Source of the DNA: an archaeon
GTDB lineage: Archaea > Thermoproteota > Nitrososphaeria > Nitrososphaerales > CADDZS01
Direction of reading: 5' to 3'
NCBI GenBank assembly: GCA_021792315.1
Contig: JAJYUX010000045.1
Coordinates: forward strand, 1-13,229
DNA length: 13,229 nucleotides
Shown in pieces: positions 5,551 through 12,658 of this stretch. Both the position numbers and the translations under genes were made by a program. Each line of letters starts with the position of its first letter. The stretch's first letter is position 1. The notes beneath the pieces are model-generated. The model was given only the letters and a program-made list of their open reading frames with translations. It was not told the origin of the DNA and searched no databases.

Positions 5551-6861
5551 TTGACGTCTAAAGTTCGCGGTACTCCTACGAGTATTGCGCTCCCCCTGAT
5601 TCTAGGCACAGCTCTACGCGAAGTGTTGGCGCCCTTTACTGGACATCCTTTCGATTTTGAACTTTGGATTAGAATAGGGTACTATGTCTCGAGAGGCGGA
5701 GACCCTTATGTCGCGACACCGCCAGTTCCGAATCTGAGCTTTCCAGGAGCAACATTCATGACTTGGATTGGATACCCTCCAACATGGGCCTTCTTTCAAG
5801 CTGCAATTTACAAATTCTATTCGCTTCTTGGTGTAAGTGACAGATTCGTCTACTATTTCCTTATCAAACAGCCAATGATAATCGGAGACATACTTTGTGG
5901 ATATCTAATCTATAGAATAGTATCAGATTTCTCAGGCAGTCAGAGCGGAAAGAGCGCCTTCCTATTTTGGATGTTTTGTCCTTTGACGATCTTGATTTCA
6001 TCGGTGTGGGGCATGTTTGATCAGATCATCCTTGTCTTGGTTCTGTCTTCAGTCATACTTGCCTTGGAACCCGGAAAGGGAGCGCTCATCGAGTCGCTTG
6101 GATTTTTGCTGAAAGTAATTCCTCTCATCTATGTACCGTTGCTAGCATTTGTTCAACGAACGAGAAGAGCTATCATCGGGTACCTGATTCTATTCCTCGT
6201 AGTTTCGTTCACATTGGCTGTTGCACCGTTTTTCCTCTTCAGCAATTGGAAGATCTCTCAGCTTATCGGAGTGGGATTGGACGTGACACACAAATTAGGG
6301 AACTCGATGAACTACTGGATGATTTTAGCTGCGTACGATACTTACTTCCCTATTAGTAGGGCGGATGCTCTAATATTAGAGCCCATTGCGCTTGCATGGG
6401 TTCCAGCTTTGATTCTTGCATCATATTTTTGTGTAGTATCAATCAGGAAATCGGCCGATATGCAAAAGGGTTTGTACGCCTCTGTGCTGTTCATCACTCT
6501 GGTGTTTTTCTTGACGAAGTCGGTAATCAACGAACAGTACTCGATCTATTTTCTAGGATTTGGGTTGTTCGACTACTACGTACTTGCGAAAAGAGACAGA
6601 AAGCGACTTTTCCATTTAATCTGGATCTCGGTTCTGGCATTTCTAGTAGTGAATAACACTTATCTGGTTAGATTCCTTACCCCGATCTCAATCTACTACA
6701 GATCGCTGGACGTGCATTTGGAGACAGGTTTTCTAGGCGAAATCAGAACGGCAATGTTGGTCGTGATAGCGATTTTCTTTACATCCTTTTGTGCATTCTA
6801 TCTCAGATCTCTATTCTCCGAGATACGATACTTCCGTAAAAGCAAGTTCAACGATTACTGA
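5551..6861 (+). CDS. GT-C-like multi-spanning glycosyltransferase
   Basis: A 436-residue integral membrane protein with roughly ten or more hydrophobic helices. The first outside loop carries D35 and E37 (HPFDFELW), the place where GT-C enzymes hold their catalytic acid. Further landmarks seen in polyprenyl-phosphate-sugar-dependent mannosyltransferase-like proteins are KQPMIIGD (106-113), VWGMFD (152-157), LLKVIPLIYVP (186-196) and NEQYSIYF near residue 320. The expected role is addition of a hexose from a lipid-linked donor on the outer face of the membrane. The TTG start is chosen because no ATG occurs before residue 70 and the first helix (about 11-27) would otherwise be lost. The downstream protease reading frame begins within a few bases, implying one transcript. 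The sugar and acceptor are unknown. Confidence 0.8.
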   Translation: MTSKVRGTPTSIALPLILGTALREVLAPFTGHPFDFELWIRIGYYVSRGGDPYVATPPVPNLSFPGATFMTWIGYPPTWAFFQAAIYKFYSLLGVSDRFVYYFLIKQPMIIGDILCGYLIYRIVSDFSGSQSGKSAFLFWMFCPLTILISSVWGMFDQIILVLVLSSVILALEPGKGALIESLGFLLKVIPLIYVPLLAFVQRTRRAIIGYLILFLVVSFTLAVAPFFLFSNWKISQLIGVGLDVTHKLGNSMNYWMILAAYDTYFPISRADALILEPIALAWVPALILASYFCVVSIRKSADMQKGLYASVLFITLVFFLTKSVINEQYSIYFLGFGLFDYYVLAKRDRKRLFHLIWISVLAFLVVNNTYLVRFLTPISIYYRSLDVHLETGFLGEIRTAMLVVIAIFFTSFCAFYLRSLFSEIRYFRKSKFNDY

Positions 6862-6866
6862 AACTA

Positions 6867-7126
6867 GTGGAAATAAACTACGAGACAGGTGAGAGAATTT
6901 ACCAAGATACTTCGGAAAAAGTGAAATCGCGCTAGTCTGCATCACAGCAATATTTCAAATAGCTGCGTTTGTTTCTCTTCTTAGAGTAGCAGCTGGCTCC
7001 GCCACGGTCAGTCCGAATAATACTCCAACAATCACAATTCCGAGCTCCTTCAACCAGAGTGTTACTATTCCTAGCACAACGCCCCAATTCATTAATCCTG
7101 CCGGAAGCGGACTTTCAGCTTCTATT
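6867..7126 (+). other. N-terminal part of the presenilin-like gene, split by a frame change
   Basis: The frame of the protease stays open upstream of its first usual start codon (TTG 7127) back to 6893, with no ATG, GTG or TTG. It encodes a hydrophobic helix (EIALVCITAIFQIAAFVSLL) and a Ser/Thr/Asn/Pro-rich outside loop. A GTG at 6867 opens another frame, EINYETGERIYQDTSEK, which stops at 6933-6935. Joining the two by one extra A, or a -1 slip, in the run of five A at 6916-6920 gives a natural cytoplasmic tail followed by the helix. A GGTGAG sequence at 6888-6893 resembles a ribosome binding site but has no start codon in the protease frame after it. An assembly error, a mutation or recoding are all possible. 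Confidence 0.6.
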
Positions 7127-7834
7127 TTGCTGACGCTTATCTTCATTTCTGCAAATGTTGTGGTTATTACCTTTCTAGCTTACCTATACAAGAAGAAGAT
7201 GACCAAACTGTTTTCGGTAGTGGTAAGTCTCTTCCTGATATTCAACGTAACGGATCTCTACTTTTCATTCTTGATTGGACTCTACTCGTTCTTGCCGACA
7301 GCAGTGGCAGTTGTCGCAACAGTAGTGACCCTGATCGCTGCTCTAGGCGGTAGAAAAAGATTGGTCAACGCGCTTGCTCTCCTCTTGGCACTCGAACTCG
7401 GAAGCTCGTTTCCTGTGCTGCTTCAAGCCCCATTGAATTGGATCATTCCAGCAGCGTATGCGTTCTTCGATATCTACTCCATCTACTATGGAAAGCTAGG
7501 AAAGCTCGTGAGTCAAGTTGGCAATGATTCTTCACAAATTACAAGCGCAAGCTCGAGAAAGTCAAGATTGAGCAAATGGCCAGAGTTCGGGCTTCTGACG
7601 GTGACAATTCGTAACATGGAGATCGGAATGGCTGACATTGCATTCTACACAATGGTTCCGGCTGTAGCCCTATTAGTTGTAAATCTGCTTTCATTCCTGG
7701 TCGTAATGTTGGCAGTCGACCTTGGTTTGGTCGTCTCTTTTTACGCATTCAGGAACAAGGAAGTGGCGCCAGGACTGCCCATACCAATACTCATGGGGCT
7801 TGCAAGTCTGTTTATCATGTTCATTCTCTCATAG
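7127..7834 (+). CDS. presenilin/SPP-type intramembrane aspartyl protease (A22-like)
   Basis: This part encodes 235 residues with eight hydrophobic helices. The two catalytic aspartates of the presenilin/signal peptide peptidase class are placed as expected: D115 in AFFDIYSIYY and D170 in GMAD (167-170, in place of GxGD). The PAL-type motif appears as PGLP (215-218) at the start of the last helix. Such enzymes cleave transmembrane segments inside the membrane. A soluble Ser/Arg-rich loop lies at about 130-152, where family members have a variable loop between helices 6 and 7. Counting the extra helix encoded upstream (6867-7126) gives nine helices, with the aspartates in helices 6 and 7 and PGLP in helix 9, exactly the family topology. 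TTG 7127 is therefore probably not the true start. The natural substrate is unknown. Confidence 0.75.
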   Translation: MLTLIFISANVVVITFLAYLYKKKMTKLFSVVVSLFLIFNVTDLYFSFLIGLYSFLPTAVAVVATVVTLIAALGGRKRLVNALALLLALELGSSFPVLLQAPLNWIIPAAYAFFDIYSIYYGKLGKLVSQVGNDSSQITSASSRKSRLSKWPEFGLLTVTIRNMEIGMADIAFYTMVPAVALLVVNLLSFLVVMLAVDLGLVVSFYAFRNKEVAPGLPIPILMGLASLFIMFILS

Positions 7835-7836
7835 AA

Positions 7837-8883
7837 CTACCATTCAAACTCAAGTTCTCGAGCGAATCTGAGCGAATCTAGCAGCCCTTCCGCATATCCT
7901 ATGCTTAAAACAGCCAATTCCTCACGCCCTTCATTAAGGAATCGTCTCGCGTCTTGTGTATAGCATTCGACATTCTCGAAGACATCTGCAAACTTACCCT
8001 CCAAATGCACGCTGGAGGCAGCTATACGAGCTCTTGAAAGTGCGGCGAGAGTTTTCTCAGAATATTTCGTCACCATGATGCGGGAAATCTTCTCAATCGA
8101 GCTTGAATTGTCAGGGAACGATTCAGTTTCCTGACCTGAAATAGCTGAAAGAGCTTCTCTTTCCGTGAAATGAAGTTTTCCCGGCAGGACAATTACATGC
8201 GGCGGCTCTCCAATATTTTTGTCGTCTATTTGTTCCAAGTTACAAACTGCGATTGATGCAGAATCCGTTCCGATTCTGGAAATGATGAAAACTATTGTCT
8301 TAAGACCCAGAACTCCATACTTCAGATCGTTCTCTGCATTTAGAAGACTCTTGACTGCAACCGAGGGAGGAAGGAAGAAATTCTTTGATTCATCCCATTC
8401 CAGTAAAATAGTGGTATGCAGACCAGCTAGAAGGTTCCTGAATACTGTCCAGTACGCAGAATATTGCATGGGTTCATGAGTCATTGTAACAGCCTTGCCA
8501 AAATTGTAGGAATGCAGACCTAGCTCTCCAGCCACCGCGCACAGAACCGAGGAACCATGGACAATTCCAGTTCTGGTCCCCTGTTTGATGGCGCGTGTCC
8601 TCAGCTCCTGGTGAGTTGTTGCGACCATGGGATCTCCAGAACAAACGAGAGCAACGTTGCGTGCCTTCGAGAGATCGAGTATCCGCTTGCCATCCTCGAC
8701 GAACTCCCGCTTCACTCTGTCGATCTTCACCGGCGCCAATTCCTGTGCTAACTCGGCCTCGAGCCTTTGATTAATTACAGGCGAGGTATAGCTTTCATAG
8801 AAGACATAGTCGCATTTTCTAAGTATCCTAAGGCCATTGATGGTGGGTGATTGTTCTAGGCCAAGTCCGACGAAGTAGAGCAA
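7837..8883 (-). CDS. dph5: diphthine synthase with C-terminal DUF357-like domain
   Basis: Residues 1 to about 250 are diphthine synthase (Dph5/DphB), the SAM-dependent methyltransferase that methylates the modified histidine of elongation factor 2 on the way to diphthamide. Signatures are LYFVGLGL (2-9), CSGDPM (81-86), HGSSV (109-113) and the C-terminal PPHVIVLPGKLHFTERE block (227-242). The usual enzyme ends about there, near 250-265 residues. This one continues to 348 with a helical domain (about 263-348). Its YTQDARRFLNEG (308-319) and IGYAEGLLDSLR (328-339) resemble the small archaeal DUF357 family. The start is TTG at 8883, which gives the family's standard N-terminus. The stop lies 2 nt from the convergent protease stop. 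The methyltransferase call is very secure; the DUF357 assignment is from motif memory. Confidence 0.93.
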   Translation of the reverse strand: MLYFVGLGLEQSPTINGLRILRKCDYVFYESYTSPVINQRLEAELAQELAPVKIDRVKREFVEDGKRILDLSKARNVALVCSGDPMVATTHQELRTRAIKQGTRTGIVHGSSVLCAVAGELGLHSYNFGKAVTMTHEPMQYSAYWTVFRNLLAGLHTTILLEWDESKNFFLPPSVAVKSLLNAENDLKYGVLGLKTIVFIISRIGTDSASIAVCNLEQIDDKNIGEPPHVIVLPGKLHFTEREALSAISGQETESFPDNSSSIEKISRIMVTKYSEKTLAALSRARIAASSVHLEGKFADVFENVECYTQDARRFLNEGREELAVLSIGYAEGLLDSLRFARELEFEW

Positions 8884-8912
8884 TTCTTAATCGACAAGTT
8901 TTGAAATTCCTG

Positions 8913-8922
8913 ATTATTATAT
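8913..8922 (-). promoter_or_regulatory. TATA box of the diphthine synthase gene
   Basis: The minus strand reads ATATAATAAT, centred about 35 bp before the TTG at 8883, so the leader would be 10 nt or less. There is no Shine-Dalgarno motif before the TTG, in keeping with leaderless translation. Confidence 0.5.
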
Positions 8923-9081
8923 CTAGGCTCGCATCTGACACTAAAGATCGCTGAATAGTTGCGTGCTGAACGATTCCGAAAGTTGCCTGCATCGCATATC
9001 TACGAATCACTTGTTTCTCCAACAAAGCGCAACGATGATTAGTCAGAATTTTCGACGTGTTCTCAGAAGTGTTCTGCATCG

Positions 9082-9948
9082 ATGGAGGCAACAAGACAAT
9101 CCGTCACAAGAGTGGGAATCGTCGGAGCCGGGACAATGGGACATGGCATAGCTCAAGTCTTTGCTCAGGCAGGTTATGATGTGAAACTCAACGATGTGAA
9201 GCTCGAATTTATCCAGAATGGCATCAGGAGAATTGGAGAAAATCTGTCGAAGTCGGTTGAGAAGGCAAGAATCTCGCAAGCATTCAAGGATGAGATCCTA
9301 ACCAGAATTCATCCTGTTTCGGACTTGTCAGATTTTTCCGATCGTCAGCTTGTCGTCGAAGCTGCTCTTGAGCGTATTGAGGTCAAGCAGCAAGTCTTCA
9401 AGAGTCTGGATTCCGTTTGTCCAAAGGAGTCTATACTCGCAAGCAACACTTCATCTATCCCGGTTACGCAACTAGCAGCACTTGTTTCCAATCCGGAAAG
9501 AGTCGTTGGTATGCATTTCTTCAATCCAGTGCCAGTAATGAAGCTAGTCGAGATAGTTAGAGCATTACAGACTTCTGACTCCACTGTGCAAGCGATTAAA
9601 GAGTTCAGTGCGCGCTTGGGGAAGACTGCAGTCGAGGTTCATGATGCTCCTGGTTTTGTTTCCAATCGGATACTTTGTCCGATGATTAACGAAGCTATTT
9701 TCACTTTGGAAGAGGGAGTGGCAAGTAAGGAAGATATCGATACGGTGATGAAACTGGGCATGAACCATCCAATGGGCCCGCTCGAACTAGCAGATTTTGT
9801 CGGTCTTGATGTTCTGCTTGATATTCTCGATGTGATGTATAGGGAGTTTCAGGATCCGAAATATAGAGCGAGCCCATTGCTTCGCAAAATGGTCAGAGCT
9901 GGCTACCTTGGGAGAAAGGCCAAGAAAGGATTCTATGAATACACTTGA
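9082..9948 (+). CDS. 3-hydroxyacyl-CoA dehydrogenase (3-hydroxybutyryl-CoA dehydrogenase type)
   Basis: A 288-residue single-function enzyme that oxidises 3-hydroxyacyl-CoA to 3-ketoacyl-CoA with NAD, the third step of beta-oxidation; it may run in reverse for acetoacetyl-CoA. The Rossmann N-terminus has GAGTMG (15-20). The active-site residues match the human enzyme in spacing: S124 (SNTSS), H145 (MHFFNP), E157 and N195 (SNRIL). The C-terminal dimerisation domain closes with GYLGRKAKKGFYEY. Length is normal for the family, with no fused hydratase domain. The start is ATG 9082. The 198-bp gap to the divergent diphthine synthase gene shows no clear TATA box for this gene. Its stop directly abuts the stop of the convergent ETF alpha-like gene, and it faces an operon carrying the other beta-oxidation steps. 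Confidence 0.96.
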   Translation: MEATRQSVTRVGIVGAGTMGHGIAQVFAQAGYDVKLNDVKLEFIQNGIRRIGENLSKSVEKARISQAFKDEILTRIHPVSDLSDFSDRQLVVEAALERIEVKQQVFKSLDSVCPKESILASNTSSIPVTQLAALVSNPERVVGMHFFNPVPVMKLVEIVRALQTSDSTVQAIKEFSARLGKTAVEVHDAPGFVSNRILCPMINEAIFTLEEGVASKEDIDTVMKLGMNHPMGPLELADFVGLDVLLDILDVMYREFQDPKYRASPLLRKMVRAGYLGRKAKKGFYEYT

Positions 9949-10785
9949 TTAGAGTAGTTTCGCAAGAACCGCATCAATTTCCTCAGTTATCCCTGCGAGA
10001 TCTGAAATCGCAGAGATTGGCGCTCTTTCAGAATTCACAGATATCAGCGGCCCCTTGAAGACAGGCAAATCTCCAAGTTTGGATTCGATCTCAATCGCAA
10101 GGCAAGGGCCGTAGACGACCTGCGTTCTGCCAGAGAGGACTTTTACCGATGCCATGTGCTTCTGCCCTAGCTTTTCGCATTTCTCTTGCAGCGTCAATGC
10201 CCTTCGACCAAGCAGAATAGTAAGAATACTAGAGACACCGCGGCAATCACCTACTCTACTCAATCGAAGATCATTACGCACTTCTGGGCGATCTGGAATA
10301 GGAGTAACCTTTCCGAATCTCGAACCTTCTTCGAATGGAACAGGTAAAGAAGCGAGTCTGACAGAGACAAGCGAGATTCCTCCGTCGGTGATGGCACTTG
10401 CTCTAATGCCAAATTCTAGAAATGACTTTGACGCGGTTTCCTCAACGCGATCGGCCCCGTCAAGATACGTTCCGATTTTTTCCTTGCATTCAAAGTAAAC
10501 GCCACCCATAATAGCGTCACACACTCTGTTGGAAGGAAACATGACTCTTTGAAGTCCTGAGCTCTTATTGACTAGATCGGCAATTACTTCGACCCATTCG
10601 GAGATTCCGTCGGCGGAGCTTGTCAGTACTTCGTCTGCCCCGAGCGATATCAGACTTTGTGTATTTGGTTCGTCCCTTCGCACCAAAGCTATGACCCGAT
10701 TACCAGAAACATCGGCTAATTCTCTTGCCTTTCCTAGAAGTTTCTGCCCTCCGAATTCGCAAAAGACAAGGATCATATTATTCAC
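9949..10785 (-). CDS. electron transfer flavoprotein alpha subunit-like, degenerate FAD domain
   Basis: A 278-residue ETF alpha homologue (FixB-like). The N-terminal domain is ordinary in pattern: MILVFCEF (4-11), a helix, VIALVRR, GADEVL (49-54) and VMFPSNRVCDAIMGGV (81-96). The C-terminal part (about 190-278), which in ETF alpha holds FAD, keeps only the outline: LGRRALTLQEKCEKLG, then PLISVNSERAPISAISDLAGI (246-266), which aligns with the VAINKDPxAPIFxxADYGVVGD region. The usual QVGQTG and SGAIQH FAD motifs are not there, and the protein is shorter than the usual 310-330 residues. Partner: the ETF beta-like gene just upstream, overlapping in GTGA. GTG 10785 is one start; ATG 10776, with GGTGG 11 nt before it, is an alternative. 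Electron carriage for the acyl-CoA dehydrogenase is inferred from the operon. Confidence 0.72.
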   Translation of the reverse strand: MNNMILVFCEFGGQKLLGKARELADVSGNRVIALVRRDEPNTQSLISLGADEVLTSSADGISEWVEVIADLVNKSSGLQRVMFPSNRVCDAIMGGVYFECKEKIGTYLDGADRVEETASKSFLEFGIRASAITDGGISLVSVRLASLPVPFEEGSRFGKVTPIPDRPEVRNDLRLSRVGDCRGVSSILTILLGRRALTLQEKCEKLGQKHMASVKVLSGRTQVVYGPCLAIEIESKLGDLPVFKGPLISVNSERAPISAISDLAGITEEIDAVLAKLL

Positions 10786-11408
10786 GCCACCAATCTGCGC
10801 AATTTCCTGAATATCGCGGTGCCAATCTCGCCCGAGTCGCCTACTATGAGTTCTGTTCTGGATTCTTCGATTTTTGAAAAAGTGAAATTGCCTAATATTT
10901 CGCCTTCTCCAGAAGTTCTGACCATTGATTCATTTATCCTTCTTACGTCTATATTTGGAGAGTTTTCTCCTTCATCTCTCACTACTATCACGGAACTTGA
11001 GGGGTATTGGGTTATCTTGCTTGATTCGGCAAGGGTAAACCTGAATTTGCGAGATCGTGCTAGAACGCCCGCCAACGAAGCTCCAGAGAAGAACCAATCC
11101 TCATTCTCCCCAATTAGTATGTGATCAAAGGGCTCACTCGGGAGACTGTCTGCCTGTTTTATCGGATCGTCGAAAAGGGGAATTGAAGCAACACTTGTTG
11201 CACCTCTTGCGATTGCTTCTGAGAGTATCGGATTGTAACCTGCTGCGACTATTTCCTTGAACCCCATGTTAGTCGCCAAAGCTAACGCCGTCTTACTTGA
11301 ATGGGACATTTTGAATTTTGAATTAGACAGGTCTTGCAGTCTTTTTGCTGAGACTGGGATCGCATCTGGCACAGCTTGAACATAAACAAGCAATCCATTC
11401 TGGCTCAT
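10782..11408 (-). CDS. electron transfer flavoprotein beta subunit-like, short
   Basis: A 208-residue ETF beta homologue (FixA-like), clearly shorter than the usual 250-265. The start VYVQAVPD (8-15) matches the VKQVPD opening of ETF beta. EIVAAGYNPILSEAIARGATSV (52-73) matches the helix and GAD region. FDHILIGENEDWFFSGASLAGVLA (94-117) stands where normal ETF beta has a G-x-x-x-D-x-x-x-GQ nucleotide-binding segment, but the GQ is not conserved. It ends with RTELIVGDSGEIG and a basic helix. ETF beta normally binds AMP and docks the dehydrogenase. The ATG at 11408 has GAGAGGG about 10 nt upstream. It lies 15 nt after the acyl-CoA dehydrogenase stop and overlaps the alpha-like gene by 4 nt. Family membership is fairly sure, cofactor content is not. 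Confidence 0.68.
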   Translation of the reverse strand: MSQNGLLVYVQAVPDAIPVSAKRLQDLSNSKFKMSHSSKTALALATNMGFKEIVAAGYNPILSEAIARGATSVASIPLFDDPIKQADSLPSEPFDHILIGENEDWFFSGASLAGVLARSRKFRFTLAESSKITQYPSSSVIVVRDEGENSPNIDVRRINESMVRTSGEGEILGNFTFSKIEESRTELIVGDSGEIGTAIFRKLRRLVA

Positions 11409-11423
11409 TGCAAGAAATCCCTC

Positions 11424-12644
11424 TCAGCTGTATCCCAATAGATCCCTAGCTATCACAAGTCGTTGGATGTCGTTGGTTCCTTCGTAGATTTCGGCTATTA
11501 CCGAATCCCTGTACCCTCGCTCAAGGCCCTGGCCTTCTTCGTATCCTTCCGAACCTAGAACTTGCATGGCTCGTTCCAATGATCGAGTAGCAGCTTCTGA
11601 ACAGAAAGCCTTTGCAATCGCGGTATGCCTGGAAATCGCTTCTCTCTCCCTACGTCGAATCTTCTCTCCCTTGGCGAGCAGTTCGAAGTATTTCCCCACT
11701 TGGTCAAGAGTTTCGTAACTGGTTAGGCGAGCCGCATGCGCATCAATAGCCGTGTCAGCTATCATCCATTGGACTGATTCCTTCGACCCCACATCTGGGT
11801 GTTCTCTGGCATGTTCTACCATCATTTCTAACGCCATCTCGCAGCCGCCCACCGCTCCTGCAGAAAGTGAAGCTCTGCCTCCATCAAGTGTTGTCAAAGC
11901 GACAAGAAAACCAGCTCCAAAAGTGCCCAAAATATTTTCTTTTGGCACAGGGCAGTCTTCGAATACTATTTGTGCGGTTGATGAAGCTCTTATGCCCATT
12001 TTCTTTTCCACTTTCGAAGTCCTGAGGCCACCGAAGGATCTTTCGACTATGAACGCTGTGATTCCGCCGTATGCGCCTAGAGAGACGTCATTAGCAGCGA
12101 AAACGACCATCGTGTCCGCTCGGTTGCCGTTCGAGATGAATTGTTTTGTCCCGTTAAGAAGAAAGTGATCACCGCTCTTTGTTGCAGTGGTTGTAATTTT
12201 TGCGGCATCGCTACCGGCGCCTGGCTCGGTCAACCCAAAGGCACCCAGCTTCTTCCCCGATGTCAAGTCTGGCAGATAGCTTTTGCGCTGATCCTCTGAG
12301 CCAAAAAGCCAGATTGGAACCGCACAAAGACCCGTGTGCGCGCCGAGTATTGTTCCATGAGCCGAGCAGAGTTTTCCTACCTCTTGTGTCATCAGGCCGT
12401 ACCCAAATTCTCCAAGTTCAGCTCCACCATACTCTGATGGGATGGGAATTCCCATGTATCCGTGTTCTGCGAATTTCTTCACATTGGGATCTGGAAACTC
12501 TTCTGATTTGTCGTAATATTCGACCGTGTCGGCTATCTCTGTTCGCAGAAACTCCCTCAACGCGCTACGAAAAAGTTCGTACTTTGGTGGCAAAACGTAG
12601 TCGTAGATTGCATCGATACTAGCCAACGATCTACTGACTGCCAA
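11424..12644 (-). CDS. acyl-CoA dehydrogenase
   Basis: A 406-residue FAD enzyme that forms the trans-2 double bond in acyl-CoA, the first step of beta-oxidation. Signature 1 is GLTEPGAGSDA (137-147) and signature 2 is near YEGTNDIQR (387-395). E388 is the predicted catalytic base, in the position used by short/medium/butyryl-CoA types. QVLGSEGYEEG (361-371) is the conserved FAD-contact block. Chain-length preference cannot be read. Residues about 314-338, between two C-terminal helices, carry a longer charged loop than typical (KGEKIRRRERE). The start used is TTG at 12644; no ATG is near the N-terminus and no clear ribosome binding site precedes it. It sits 14 nt after the hydratase stop and 15 nt before the ETF beta-like gene, so one transcript is likely. 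Confidence 0.95.
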   Translation of the reverse strand: MAVSRSLASIDAIYDYVLPPKYELFRSALREFLRTEIADTVEYYDKSEEFPDPNVKKFAEHGYMGIPIPSEYGGAELGEFGYGLMTQEVGKLCSAHGTILGAHTGLCAVPIWLFGSEDQRKSYLPDLTSGKKLGAFGLTEPGAGSDAAKITTTATKSGDHFLLNGTKQFISNGNRADTMVVFAANDVSLGAYGGITAFIVERSFGGLRTSKVEKKMGIRASSTAQIVFEDCPVPKENILGTFGAGFLVALTTLDGGRASLSAGAVGGCEMALEMMVEHAREHPDVGSKESVQWMIADTAIDAHAARLTSYETLDQVGKYFELLAKGEKIRRREREAISRHTAIAKAFCSEAATRSLERAMQVLGSEGYEEGQGLERGYRDSVIAEIYEGTNDIQRLVIARDLLGYS

Positions 12645-12658
12645 CGGGCGGTCGCCGT

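Noticed and set aside
8963..9151. 62-codon plus-strand frame upstream of and overlapping the hydroxyacyl-CoA dehydrogenase start
   Set aside because: It overlaps the secure gene in another frame and its product has no recognisable pattern; it is a shadow frame.
11752..12622. Long plus-strand open frames opposite the acyl-CoA dehydrogenase
   Set aside because: They mirror the coding strand of a secure gene and show no family motifs.
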